DNA from: Bradyrhizobium sp. CCGB01
GTDB lineage: Bacteria > Pseudomonadota > Alphaproteobacteria > Rhizobiales > Xanthobacteraceae
Length of the DNA stretch: 64,000 bases
Assembly: GCF_024199795.1 (NCBI RefSeq)
Contig: NZ_JANADK010000001.1
Span: 7,440,001-7,504,000 of the forward strand
Direction of reading: 5' to 3'
The position numbers were made by a program, and so were the translations under genes. Shown here piece after piece: positions 45,156 to 54,407 of this stretch (the first letter of the stretch is position 1; each line of letters starts with the position of its first letter). The notes under the pieces are model-generated. The model ran no database searches, was not told the DNA's origin, and saw only the letters and a list, made by a program, of their open reading frames with translations.

Positions 45156-48100
45156 ATGTTCATCGCTTCGGGCGTTGCCCCCCATGGAGCTATTGCGACT
45201 CTGCCTCTCCAGATCATCGGCATGGTTCGGACAGCGTTTGGTCACGCGACTCTCACGCGTGACGGCGGCGCGGCGACTCGGGTCAGCGTTGGCGACCTTG
45301 TCTGTCGCGGTGACGTAATCGAGACCGCTGCGGATGCGCAGATCGGAATTCGGCTTCTCGACGACACCGTATTCAACGTCTCCAGCTGCGCTCGCATCGA
45401 GCTGCGCGAATTCACCTGCGATTCCGACGGCGCTTCGCGTTCGACCGTGCTCGCAGTCGCCAGCGGAAATTTTGCTTTCGCGGCCGGCCGGCTGACAAAC
45501 AGCGGCACCCTGACGATCGACACCCCCATGGGAAGCGTTCGCAGCCGTTCCCATGCGAGCGGGTTCGGCATCCTGACGATCGCGGCGTTGACCTTCTCGA
45601 TGATGAAGGACGCACAAGCCGCAGACCCGGACACCACGTTTCTGGACGATGACAGGATCACCTACAAGGACCTGCAGCACGGCGCCTTCGAGCTCATCAC
45701 CAAGGAGGCGGTCCCGCGACACATCATCGTGGATGATCCCGGCGAGACCATCGTCCTGCACCGGATCGGCTCCTCGGTCAGCATGAACCAGGTTGCCAAC
45801 AGCGCTGCTCGAATGGAGGAGTTGCAGGCGGCTCAACAGGACGTGCTCGCCAATCTCACGCGAGGCGCAACAGGATCGAGCACGCCACCTTTCGCCGACT
45901 CGCTTCCGCTGGAGCACATCAATTTCACGTTCGAAGACAGAATTGTGCCGTTGGGCTCGTCTACGCCAGAGCCGGTGTTCGTAACCCCACTCATCGTACG
46001 GCCGCCGCCGACACTGGGCGTATCGGCCGGGCCGGTCGAGATCGACACGATCACGTTCGACGAGTTCACCGCGACCACCGGCACCTTCGCCGCCAGCAGC
46101 GCGTTCAATGCCACATTGACCTATGGTATTAGCGGCGGGACGGTCGGCAACACGGTCCTGAATGGACGGACATACGATGTTTCGGAGGCCGGACCGTATG
46201 GCACCCTCTATCTCAACAGCACATCCGGCGCCTACGCATTCGTTCCGAACAGCGCTGCAATCAATGCCCTGCAGTCGCCGACGAGCACGAGCTTCGTCAT
46301 CACGGTCTCGGACGGCGGGCTCTCGGCGAGTCAGACCTTCACCATCGCCATCAACGGCGTCAACGACACCGCCGCGATCTCAGGCAATGCCAGCGGCGGG
46401 GTGGTGGAGGCGGGCGGCACCGCCAATGCGGCGCCCGGCACACCAACCGCAACCGGCACGCTCACAGACACGGACGTCGACAACCCGCCCAACACCTTCA
46501 CGGCCATCAGTTCGCTGACCAAGAGCACGGGCGGCTACGGCAGTTTCACGATGACTGCCAACGGCGTGTGGACTTACATCCTCGACGATCACAATAGCAC
46601 GGTGCAGGCCCTTCGCGTCGGCGACACCCTGACCGATACCCTGACGGTGACCACGATCGACGGCACCCCGCAAGTCGTGACGATCACGATCCAAGGCAGC
46701 AACGACGCCGCCGTCATCTCCGGCACCTCGACCGGTTCAGTCGTCGAGGCAAGCGGTGCTTCGCCCGGCACGCCGATCGCGGCGGGCAAACTTGTCGCCA
46801 CGGATGTCGACGACCCCTCCAGCACCTTCGTGGCTGTCGGCGCGCCGACGGCAAGCGCGCATGGCTATGGCTGTTTCACGATCACCGCGGCCGGCGAGTG
46901 GACCTATGCACTCGACAATGCCAACGCCGCGGTTCAGGCGCTCAACAAGGCCGACACGCTGACCGACTGCTTCACGGTCACCACGACCGACGGCACGGCA
47001 CAGGTTGTGACGATCACCATCAACGGCAGCAACGATGCTGCCGTCATTTGCGGAACGACGACCGGCTGGGTGCTCGAGGCCGGATGTGTGGCCAATGGAA
47101 AGCCTGGCAAGCCGACTGCGACCGGCACGTTGACCGATGCAGATCCCGATGATCCGCCCAACACCTTCACCCCGGTGAGCACGCCAAAGACGAGCGCGGG
47201 CGGCTTCGGGACCTTCACGATGACAGCGCTGGGCACGTGGACCTACACGCTCGACAACAACAACAGCGCAGTGCAAGCCCTCAATGACTGCGATACCCGG
47301 ACCGATCATTTCACCGTGACGACGCTCGACGGCACGCCGCAGGTGGTGACAATCACGATCAAGGGCATGAATGACGCCGCCATCATTTCCGGAACCACGA
47401 CGGGCTCGGTGCTCGAAGCCGGCGGCATCTCGTCCGGGATCCCGTGCGCGACCGGCAAGCTCGCCGATACCGACGTCGACAATCCGGCGAACACCTTCAC
47501 AGCGGTGACCTCGTGCACTGCAAGCGACGGCGGCTACGGCACCTTCACCATGACCGCGTCCGGCGTATGGACCTATGTGCTCGACAACAACAACTGCGTG
47601 GTGGACGCGCTCGACATCGGCGATACGCTCACCGATCACTTCACGGTGACGACCATCGACGGCACCGCCCAAGAGGTGACGATCTGCATCCGTGGCGCCA
47701 GTGAAGCCGACCCCAACGACTTCGACAATCTGGCAACAGGAGCAACCGTCGTCTGCGATCCCCCGTTTGTCTACGGCACGCCGGGGGATGACTGTATCGC
47801 CGGCGGCGGCAATTTTCCCCAAACGGTCTACGGAGGTGCCGGTGACGACACCCTCAACGGCACCGGCGTGAACGACACCATCTTTGGCGGATCGGGCAAC
47901 GATGCGATCAAGGGCAACAACGGGGATGACATCATCTACGGCGGCTCCGGACGAGACAATATCGACGGCTGCAACGGGTGCGACACCATCATCGGCGGGC
48001 TCGGTTCGGACAGGCTCACGGGCGGCAATGGCGATGACAACTTCGTGTATCTGTCGACGGCAGATTCCCGTGCAGACCGGTTCGATACGATCACTGATTT

Positions 48101-49178
48101 CAAATCAGGAGCCGACAAGATCGATTTGACGGCCATCGGAGCGCTCGGATTCCTGATCCTGGCATTGACCTCGACAAGCACATTCGTGCCGGCCCACACC
48201 ATCGCCTGGATTTACGACGGCTCGGCCAATGAAACCGTCGTCTATGTCAATCCGACGGATCGAACGCTCCATATCGGCGATTCCGGCCTGCTGGAAGTTC
48301 ATCTCCAGGGTGTCGCGACCATCGATTCGTCTGATTTCATCGTGGACCAAACCGCCGCGCTGGCCCCGGCTGTGAGCGACACCATCGGCCCGACCGCAGC
48401 CATGCAAGGTGACACGGCCGTCGCTGCGATCAGTACGTCCGAGGTCTCCGCCGACACGACGGACGGCAACAGTCCGCCCTCCTCCAGCGGAGGCTCAACC
48501 GCTCCATCGGTGGATGTCAGCCATCACCTCGATGCCGCTCAGGATCGGAGCAGTGTGAGCGAGGCAACCACCTCTTCCACCTCGGGCCAGGCTGCCACGC
48601 CATCCACCCTCTCGGATCCGGCAACCGTTTCGCCGTCGATGGACTCCTTCAGATTTGTGTTCGAACAGACCGCGACCAGCGAGAGCACCCATTCGAGCGG
48701 AACTGGCGCGGGCGGCATGCCGCAGGAAAGTCATCCCGTGCCGGATGTCGCCCCCACCATGGTGAGCGCTGCCGATACCGGAAATGCGGTTGATGCCGCC
48801 CCAGAGATCGCCCTCGAAAACGGCGACGGCGCGCGTTCGAGTCCTCCTCAGACCAACGAACACCGTCACGCTTCGACCGGGGAGCCAAGCAGGCCTCATT
48901 CTCAATTTCATTCTGCGGCTGATGACGCACACGGACACTGGCAGGAAAATCCGCACGGGCTGGGCCATTCCTTCCACTTCCTGAATCCGGCGATCGAGAG
49001 ATCGGGCATCGCATTCGAGAACGATGTCCCAGCGCCGCTCGACCATCACGAACGCGCGGCAAAAGCCGACGGACATGGCGACGCCGCGGCGGCCGCCGAG
49101 CTTTCGCACCTGCACCATGGCGCTCACGTCGTCGACGGTTCAGTCGGATCTCATGTGCATCACGACCTCATCGTGTGA
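45156..49178 (+). CDS. Giant FecR/VCBS/RTX surface protein, cysteine-enriched
   Basis: 1340 residues. Order: a FecR-like domain (about 20-150); a short hydrophobic stretch GFGILTIAALTF; a cadherin/VCBS-type module (about 290-400); four VCBS repeats of 110-113 residues, starting at nucleotides 46362, 46701, 47031 and 47370; RTX calcium-binding nonapeptides (GGAGDDTLNG, GGSGNDAIKG, GGNGDDNFVY) near 47830-48050; a serralysin-like C-terminal beta-roll part; and a Ser/Thr- then His-rich tail. No Sec signal, so type I secretion by a C-terminal signal is expected. At least 16 Cys occur, abnormal for RTX proteins. Start uncertain (ATG 45156 or GTG 45042). Likely an adhesin or biofilm protein. Confidence 0.85.
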   Translation: MFIASGVAPHGAIATLPLQIIGMVRTAFGHATLTRDGGAATRVSVGDLVCRGDVIETAADAQIGIRLLDDTVFNVSSCARIELREFTCDSDGASRSTVLAVASGNFAFAAGRLTNSGTLTIDTPMGSVRSRSHASGFGILTIAALTFSMMKDAQAADPDTTFLDDDRITYKDLQHGAFELITKEAVPRHIIVDDPGETIVLHRIGSSVSMNQVANSAARMEELQAAQQDVLANLTRGATGSSTPPFADSLPLEHINFTFEDRIVPLGSSTPEPVFVTPLIVRPPPTLGVSAGPVEIDTITFDEFTATTGTFAASSAFNATLTYGISGGTVGNTVLNGRTYDVSEAGPYGTLYLNSTSGAYAFVPNSAAINALQSPTSTSFVITVSDGGLSASQTFTIAINGVNDTAAISGNASGGVVEAGGTANAAPGTPTATGTLTDTDVDNPPNTFTAISSLTKSTGGYGSFTMTANGVWTYILDDHNSTVQALRVGDTLTDTLTVTTIDGTPQVVTITIQGSNDAAVISGTSTGSVVEASGASPGTPIAAGKLVATDVDDPSSTFVAVGAPTASAHGYGCFTITAAGEWTYALDNANAAVQALNKADTLTDCFTVTTTDGTAQVVTITINGSNDAAVICGTTTGWVLEAGCVANGKPGKPTATGTLTDADPDDPPNTFTPVSTPKTSAGGFGTFTMTALGTWTYTLDNNNSAVQALNDCDTRTDHFTVTTLDGTPQVVTITIKGMNDAAIISGTTTGSVLEAGGISSGIPCATGKLADTDVDNPANTFTAVTSCTASDGGYGTFTMTASGVWTYVLDNNNCVVDALDIGDTLTDHFTVTTIDGTAQEVTICIRGASEADPNDFDNLATGATVVCDPPFVYGTPGDDCIAGGGNFPQTVYGGAGDDTLNGTGVNDTIFGGSGNDAIKGNNGDDIIYGGSGRDNIDGCNGCDTIIGGLGSDRLTGGNGDDNFVYLSTADSRADRFDTITDFKSGADKIDLTAIGALGFLILALTSTSTFVPAHTIAWIYDGSANETVVYVNPTDRTLHIGDSGLLEVHLQGVATIDSSDFIVDQTAALAPAVSDTIGPTAAMQGDTAVAAISTSEVSADTTDGNSPPSSSGGSTAPSVDVSHHLDAAQDRSSVSEATTSSTSGQAATPSTLSDPATVSPSMDSFRFVFEQTATSESTHSSGTGAGGMPQESHPVPDVAPTMVSAADTGNAVDAAPEIALENGDGARSSPPQTNEHRHASTGEPSRPHSQFHSAADDAHGHWQENPHGLGHSFHFLNPAIERSGIAFENDVPAPLDHHERAAKADGHGDAAAAAELSHLHHGAHVVDGSVGSHVHHDLIV

Positions 49179-49290
49179 CCCTGGCCTGCTGACGATGCCG
49201 GCAACTTATCGCGGCATGTTCGCGTGAGACTCGCTCCGCAAGCCGGAGAGAGAACGCACTTCCTGGTTTCCGATCAGACCGGTCCCGGAC

Positions 49291-50232
49291 CTACCGCCGG
49301 CTCGGCGTTGTCGGCGTCGCCATCGCGGCCGTCGGCTCCGGCGGCGTCAGATGGCGCGGGACGATGATGGACTGGCCGGGTGTGAGGGTCGCGTTCTCCG
49401 CCAGCGAGTTGCTCTGCGCGAGCGTCCACAACGGCACGCGGCGGGCTGCAGCGATACTCGCCATGGTATCGCCCGCGCGCACCGGGACCCGCACCCCGCT
49501 GTCCCACAATTCCACCAGCGTATCCGCCGGCACGAGATAGCGCAGCGGCACGGCATCAGCCTGGCCCTGCGCAGGGATACGCGGCAGCTGCGTCACCATC
49601 TCGACGATCTGGCGATGAATGTCGTCCGACTTCTCGATGTTGATGTGGCTGACCCGCGAGTTCTCCTTGAGGTCGTAGCTCGCATAATGGCCGCGATAGC
49701 CGGGCACGGCCACGACGTCGCCGCCGCCGAGCACGCTGTCGGACAGGAAGATGTTGATGAAGCGCTCGACATTGAGCGGCACGTCGCCGGTCGCATGCGC
49801 GGGGTCGATGGCGATGACGAGGCTGATCGGAATGTTCTCCTTGGCCGCCATCTCGGAGATTACGATCGAGCACAGCCCGCCCATGGAATGGCCGATCAGC
49901 ACGATCGGCGCCGGCGTCTCCTTGTAACTGGAGATGACGCGGCCGCCGATGAACCGGCACAGGGTGAACTCATAGACGTCGGCCGCGAAGCCGGCCTGCG
50001 TCAGCTTCTCGCCGAGCCGGTCCATGCCGGTCGAGAAGATCGGCCCCATGGCGCCCCGGAACAGGTAGACCTTCGGCGGCGGCAGCGGCTCCACGGGCGG
50101 AGCGGGAGGCGGCGGCGCGGCGGTCGCGACCGCAGGGCGCTTGGACTTGGCCGGAGAGGCAACAGCCGTACCGGTGCCGAGGGCAAGCAGCGCGACCGCT
50201 GCGAGCACGACTAGCCGCCTCAAATCCATCAT
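49291..50232 (-). CDS. Periplasmic alpha/beta hydrolase-like protein with C-terminal LysM
   Basis: 313 residues: signal peptide (1-26), Pro-rich linker (PPPPAPPVEPLPPP), an alpha/beta hydrolase-like domain (about 52-220) with nucleophile elbow GHSMGG, a candidate acid in AIDPAH and a His in SHINIEK, then a LysM domain (VRAGDTMASIAAARRVPLWTLAQSN ... LTPGQSIIVP, about 255-300). LysM binds N-acetylglucosamine of peptidoglycan, so a wall-associated esterase is plausible. Two adjacent ATGs at 50232/50229. It has a paralogue without LysM at 58207-58926. Confidence 0.78.
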   Translation of the reverse strand: MMDLRRLVVLAAVALLALGTGTAVASPAKSKRPAVATAAPPPPAPPVEPLPPPKVYLFRGAMGPIFSTGMDRLGEKLTQAGFAADVYEFTLCRFIGGRVISSYKETPAPIVLIGHSMGGLCSIVISEMAAKENIPISLVIAIDPAHATGDVPLNVERFINIFLSDSVLGGGDVVAVPGYRGHYASYDLKENSRVSHINIEKSDDIHRQIVEMVTQLPRIPAQGQADAVPLRYLVPADTLVELWDSGVRVPVRAGDTMASIAAARRVPLWTLAQSNSLAENATLTPGQSIIVPRHLTPPEPTAAMATPTTPSRR

Positions 50233-50359
50233 CAATCCAGCCGTCCCACACGCGAGGCAAGGGCCTCCCCCAAACCGGCTTAGTGACGACCGATTTGGCG
50301 GATTTTGGGGCGCCGAGGGCCGTCCGGACCGCACCAGGCGGCCGGACTCCTATGGGACT

Positions 50360-51175
50360 TCAGTATTTTGCGACGACGGGCGTGCCCCAGTCGAACTTGT
50401 AGTTCAGACCTGCCTTCACGATGTTGCCGCGAGTCGAGAAATTGTAGGTCGCGAAATCGGCCCCAACGGGATTGGTCTGCGGGCCGGTGATCGTGCGGCT
50501 GCCGAGATCGTAGTAGAGGTACTCGCCTTTCACGCTCCAGTTGCGGGCGAAGGCCCATTCCGCGCCGGCACCGACCGTCCATCCGAAACGCAGGTCCGAG
50601 GCGCTTGCGGTGAACTGGCGCCCGAGCCCCGGCACAGCGAAGAATTCGTTGATGTTAGCTGTGTCCTTGACGTTGGCATAGGCGAGACCGCCGGTCACGA
50701 ACAGCAGCAACCGCTGCGACACAATTCCACCGAGACGGCCGCGCACGGTCCCGAAGAAATCAATCTTCTCGCTCGCGCTGGTTCGAACAAGGGGACCGAT
50801 TGCCGGCAGATCGACATTGCGGGAGTCGTTGATGTCGGCGAAATCGAAATCTGCCTCGATGCCGACCAAGCCGCGACCAAACTGGTAATTCCAGCCAACC
50901 TGTCCGCCGACGAGATAGCCTTCCGGCCGCAATCCACCGACGGCAAAGGGGACGGCGCCAGGCTGCGAGATCGTGATCAGAGGGGAGCCGGAAACGGCGA
51001 CGTCGCTGGAATTGTTCCAAGCATAGCCGCCGTTCACACCGATGTAGAAGCCGCTCCAATTGTAGCCGGGATCGACAACTGCGGGACGTGCCTTGTAGGC
51101 AAGATCGGCGGCCGAAGCAGCCACCGGTCCGAGAGCGAGGAACAGGGTGGCCGCGATGATCTTCTTCATGTTCAT
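50360..51175 (-). CDS. Outer-membrane beta-barrel protein (Omp25/RopB-like)
   Basis: 271 residues: signal peptide (1-22), then AADLAYKARPAVVDPGYNWSGFYIGVNGGYAW, the characteristic opening of rhizobial porin-like surface proteins, followed by eight or so amphipathic beta strands with Gly/aromatic pattern, ending in KFDWGTPVVAKY. C-terminal Tyr takes the place of the usual Phe of the assembly signal. Abundant outer-membrane structural protein in this group. Confidence 0.9.
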   Translation of the reverse strand: MNMKKIIAATLFLALGPVAASAADLAYKARPAVVDPGYNWSGFYIGVNGGYAWNNSSDVAVSGSPLITISQPGAVPFAVGGLRPEGYLVGGQVGWNYQFGRGLVGIEADFDFADINDSRNVDLPAIGPLVRTSASEKIDFFGTVRGRLGGIVSQRLLLFVTGGLAYANVKDTANINEFFAVPGLGRQFTASASDLRFGWTVGAGAEWAFARNWSVKGEYLYYDLGSRTITGPQTNPVGADFATYNFSTRGNIVKAGLNYKFDWGTPVVAKY

Positions 51176-51394
51176 TTCCAGTCCATCGCGTCCGACGGCC
51201 GGACGCGCGATTCTAAAATTCTGCAGAATTGGCGATATCCTAGGCGGCCAGGCCGCATTTGGCTGTCACCTGAAAGACACAACCTTGGCGTGAGGGCTGG
51301 GACAATTCCGACGATACTGAGCGCGTCGCGACGCTCACAGCCTGCCCTTGAGCCGGCTGCGATGCGCGGTCTGTAGCAACACCGCAGCCTTGCC

Positions 51395-51859
51395 CTAAAG
51401 CGGCAGGATCCGGTTCAGCAGATCAAGCAAGGTGCGCTGCTCGGCCTCGCTGAGCGGGACGAGCATCTTCTTGTTGTACGGCTCCGTCAGCCTTGCCGCC
51501 TCTTGAATGAGCTTTGCGCCCTTTGGCGTGAGCACGAGCTCGACGGCGCGGCGATCCGCCTTCGAGCGGTTGCGCTTGATGAAACCCGATGATTCCAGCT
51601 CGTTCAGGATCTTGATCAGGTTGGGCAGGCGCAACCGCAGCAGGCTTGCAAGGCTGCTCGGCGGAACGCCGGGATTGTCGCGGATGACGGCGAAGATCGC
51701 ATAGGTCGCGGGCGTCACGCCCAATGCGGCGAACTCTTCGTAAAAGCCCTCGAAGAATTTCAGCTGCGCCAGCCGCAGCATGAAGCCCGGCGTGCGCTGG
51801 AGCGCCTGCAAATTCAACGATTTCTCCGGCGGCTGGCCGGGCTTCCCTGCGGGTCTCAC
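51395..51859 (-). CDS. MarR family transcriptional regulator
   Basis: 154 residues with a winged helix: VTPATYAIFAVIRDNPGVPPSSLASLLRLRLPNLIKILNELESSGFIKRNRSKADRRAVELVLTPKG is the full MarR pattern including the DRR wing. Divergent from the binding-protein/P450 pair over an AT-rich dyad (51917-51939). MarR proteins of this context often respond to aromatic acids or their CoA esters. Confidence 0.9.
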   Translation of the reverse strand: MRPAGKPGQPPEKSLNLQALQRTPGFMLRLAQLKFFEGFYEEFAALGVTPATYAIFAVIRDNPGVPPSSLASLLRLRLPNLIKILNELESSGFIKRNRSKADRRAVELVLTPKGAKLIQEAARLTEPYNKKMLVPLSEAEQRTLLDLLNRILPL

Positions 51860-51916
51860 GGGCTCATGTTCCTCGAACCGCGGCGGCCAGACATCCGCCG
51901 AATTGACTCTCCCGAA

Positions 51917-51939
51917 AATAGATATAAAATATAACTATT
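51917..51939. promoter_or_regulatory. Probable MarR operator, 10-bp dyad
   Basis: AATAGATATA-AAA-TATAACTATT: inverted 10-mers with one mismatched pair, in the 117-base gap between divergent marR (start 51859) and the binding-protein gene (start 51977). A- and T-rich, so it may overlap a promoter -10. Confidence 0.65.
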
Positions 51940-51976
51940 ATTTAGCGGCACCAAGACCGCCCACGGGAGGGAGACA

Positions 51977-53185
51977 ATGAACAGCAAATTCCTGCATAAA
52001 TTGTGCATTTCGGCCCTGATGCTGGCCGCAGCGCCGGCATTCGCCCAGGATGCGGTGAAGATCGGCATCCTGAACGACCAGTCGGGCCCGTTCGCCAGCT
52101 ATCAAGGCGTCGGCTCGGTCGTCGCGGCAAAAATGGCGGTCGAAGACTATGGCGGAAAGGCCGCGGGCAAGCCCGTCGAGGTTGTCGCGGCGGATCACCA
52201 GAACAAGACGGACATCGGGATCGGCATCGCGCGGCGCTGGTACGAGAACGACGGCGTCGACGCGATCTTCGACATTCCGAACTCGTCGATCGCGCTTGCC
52301 GTGGCCGGCATGAGCGCCGAGAAGAACAAGGCCTTCGTCGGATCGGGCGCCGGCACGGTGCTGCTGACCGGCGAGAAGTGCACGCCGAACACCGTGCACT
52401 GGACCTACGACACCTATGCCTACGGTCGCGGCCTCGGCAAGGCGATCGTGCAGCAGGGCGGCAAGAAGTGGTTCTTCATCACCGCCGACTACGCCTTCGG
52501 ACACGATCTGGAAAAGCAGGCCGCGGAGGCCGTCAAGGCATCCGGCGGCGAGGTGCTCGGCAGCGTGCGGCATCCGCTGGGAACGGCCGACTACGCTTCC
52601 TTCCTGCTTCAGGCGCAGGCTTCGGGCGCCAACGTCGTCGGCTTCGCCAATGCCGGCGACGACACCATCACCTCGATGAAGCAAGCCGCCGAGTTCGGCC
52701 TGACCAAGGACCACAAGCTGGTCGGATTGATCCTGGGAATGAACGGCCTGCCCGCGCTCGGACTTAAATTTGCGCAGGGCGCGCAGATCATGAACCCGTT
52801 CTATTGGGATCTGAACGACGGCACGCGCGCTTTCGCCAAACGCTTCGCCGAGCGCATTCCGTCGAAGGCCTATCCGAACGACATGCAGGCCGGCGTCTAT
52901 GCCTCGGTCATTCACTATCTCAAGGCGGTCGACAAGGTCGGCGGCGCCAAGGACGGCAAGGCCGTCGTCGCCGCGATGAAGGAGATGCCCACCGACGATG
53001 CGCTGTTCGGCAAAGGCTATATCCGCAAGGACGGACGCAAGATCCATCCGCTCTACCTGCTCCAGGTCAAGGCCCCCGAGGAGTCGAATTCGGCCTGGGA
53101 TCTGCTGAAGGTCGTCGCCACGATCAAGGGCGAGGACGCGTTCCGCTCCGAGAGCGAAGGCCACTGCCCGCTGACCAAGCAATAG
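51977..53185 (+). CDS. ABC-type periplasmic binding protein (branched-chain/aromatic acid type)
   Basis: 402 residues: signal peptide (ending AFAQ), Peripla_BP_6 fold with VKIGILNDQSGPFASYQGVGSVVAAKMAVED and FITADYAFGHDLEKQAAEAV. No permease nearby. In Rhodopseudomonas relatives many such proteins bind aromatic acids, and this one is followed 16 bases later by a CYP199-like P450, so a benzoate-like ligand is plausible. Part of the MarR-divergent operon. Confidence 0.9.
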   Translation: MNSKFLHKLCISALMLAAAPAFAQDAVKIGILNDQSGPFASYQGVGSVVAAKMAVEDYGGKAAGKPVEVVAADHQNKTDIGIGIARRWYENDGVDAIFDIPNSSIALAVAGMSAEKNKAFVGSGAGTVLLTGEKCTPNTVHWTYDTYAYGRGLGKAIVQQGGKKWFFITADYAFGHDLEKQAAEAVKASGGEVLGSVRHPLGTADYASFLLQAQASGANVVGFANAGDDTITSMKQAAEFGLTKDHKLVGLILGMNGLPALGLKFAQGAQIMNPFYWDLNDGTRAFAKRFAERIPSKAYPNDMQAGVYASVIHYLKAVDKVGGAKDGKAVVAAMKEMPTDDALFGKGYIRKDGRKIHPLYLLQVKAPEESNSAWDLLKVVATIKGEDAFRSESEGHCPLTKQ

Positions 53186-53201
53186 CGGCCGGGAGCTGAC
53201 C

Positions 53202-54380
53202 ATGAGCGGCATTGCATCCAGTCCGGTCGACCCGTTTGCGCCCGACTTCCTGATCGACCCCTATCCCGCCTATCAGGCGCTAAGGGCGCTCGGGCCCGCG
53301 TTCGCACTGGAGCGCTACGGCGTGTGGGCGATGGCGGGCTATGCCGAGGTCGAGCCGGCGCTGAAGGACTGGAAGACCTTCATCAGCGGCGAAGGCGTCG
53401 GGCTGCACGGGATGAACCCGGCGCTTCCGAAGCCGCTGACGCTGCAGATCGATCCGCCCGATCACGACAAGGGCCGGCGGGTTCTCGGCCGTACGCTGTC
53501 TCCGGGCGTCGCAAGGAAGCTGCGCGAGACGTTTCAGCAGGAGGCGGAGAGGAAGGTCACCGAGCTGATCGACAAAGGCACGTTCGATGCCGTGACCGAT
53601 CTTGCGGAAGCCTATCCGATGAAGGTGTTTCCGGATGCGATCGGCATCCGGCCGGACGGCCGCGAGAAGCTGCTGGCCTGGAGCACGTTCGTGTTCGACA
53701 GCTTTGGTCCGGAGAACGAGATGCTTGCGGCTTCGCGGAAGGAAGGTCTCGCGGCGCAAAGCTGGATCATGGAATGTTGCGCCCGCGACGCCTTACGCCC
53801 TGACAGCCTCGGCATGATGATCTACCAGGCGGCCGACGACGGCGAGATCAGCGAGCACGAAGCAACGCATCTGGTGCGGCCGTTCCTCACCGCGGGGATC
53901 GACACCACCGTCAATGGCATCGGCAACACGCTGCTGGCGCTCGCCACGCACCCGGATGAATACCGCAAGCTGCACCACAAGCCGGAGCTGGCGCGCAACG
54001 CTTTCGAGGAAGGCCTGCGCTACGATTCCCCGGTGCAGACGTTCTTTCGCACCACCTCGCGCGACGTCGAGATCGGCGGCGGCGTGATCCCCGCGCACCG
54101 CAAGGTGCTGCTGTTCATGGCCTCCGCCAACCGCGATCCGGCGCGGTGGGACGGACCCGATCGCTTCGACGTCGAGCGGCTCGCGACCGGCCATGTCGGC
54201 TTCGGCGCCGGCATTCACGCCTGCGTCGGCCAGATGATCGCGCGTCTGGAAGGCGAATTGATCTTCAGCGAGCTCGCAAGGCGCGTGAAGACCATCGAGC
54301 TCACGGCAGAGCCGAAACGCAGGCTCAACAATTCCCTGCGCGGGCTGGAGAGCATGCCGGTTCGTGTCACCGCCGCCTGA
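53202..54380 (+). CDS. Cytochrome P450, CYP199-like
   Basis: 392 residues. I-helix AGIDTT at 231-236, ExxR at 270-273, haem-Cys motif FGAGIHACVG with Cys341. The segments LAEAYPMKVFPDAIGI, RNAFEEGLRYDSPVQTFFRT and SLRGLESMPVRVT closely match, from memory, CYP199A enzymes of Rhodopseudomonas palustris, which O-demethylate 4-methoxybenzoate and oxidise other para-substituted benzoates. No ferredoxin or reductase gene adjoins, so electrons must come from elsewhere. Co-transcribed with the binding protein. Confidence 0.92.
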   Translation: MSGIASSPVDPFAPDFLIDPYPAYQALRALGPAFALERYGVWAMAGYAEVEPALKDWKTFISGEGVGLHGMNPALPKPLTLQIDPPDHDKGRRVLGRTLSPGVARKLRETFQQEAERKVTELIDKGTFDAVTDLAEAYPMKVFPDAIGIRPDGREKLLAWSTFVFDSFGPENEMLAASRKEGLAAQSWIMECCARDALRPDSLGMMIYQAADDGEISEHEATHLVRPFLTAGIDTTVNGIGNTLLALATHPDEYRKLHHKPELARNAFEEGLRYDSPVQTFFRTTSRDVEIGGGVIPAHRKVLLFMASANRDPARWDGPDRFDVERLATGHVGFGAGIHACVGQMIARLEGELIFSELARRVKTIELTAEPKRRLNNSLRGLESMPVRVTAA

Positions 54381-54407
54381 CGGCATCGCATGTGACGTTG
54401 CGGTCGG

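Noticed and set aside
46362..47700. Direct repeats considered as CRISPR or recombination array
   Set aside because: They are 330-339-base coding VCBS repeats in one frame, with no short identical repeats or spacers.
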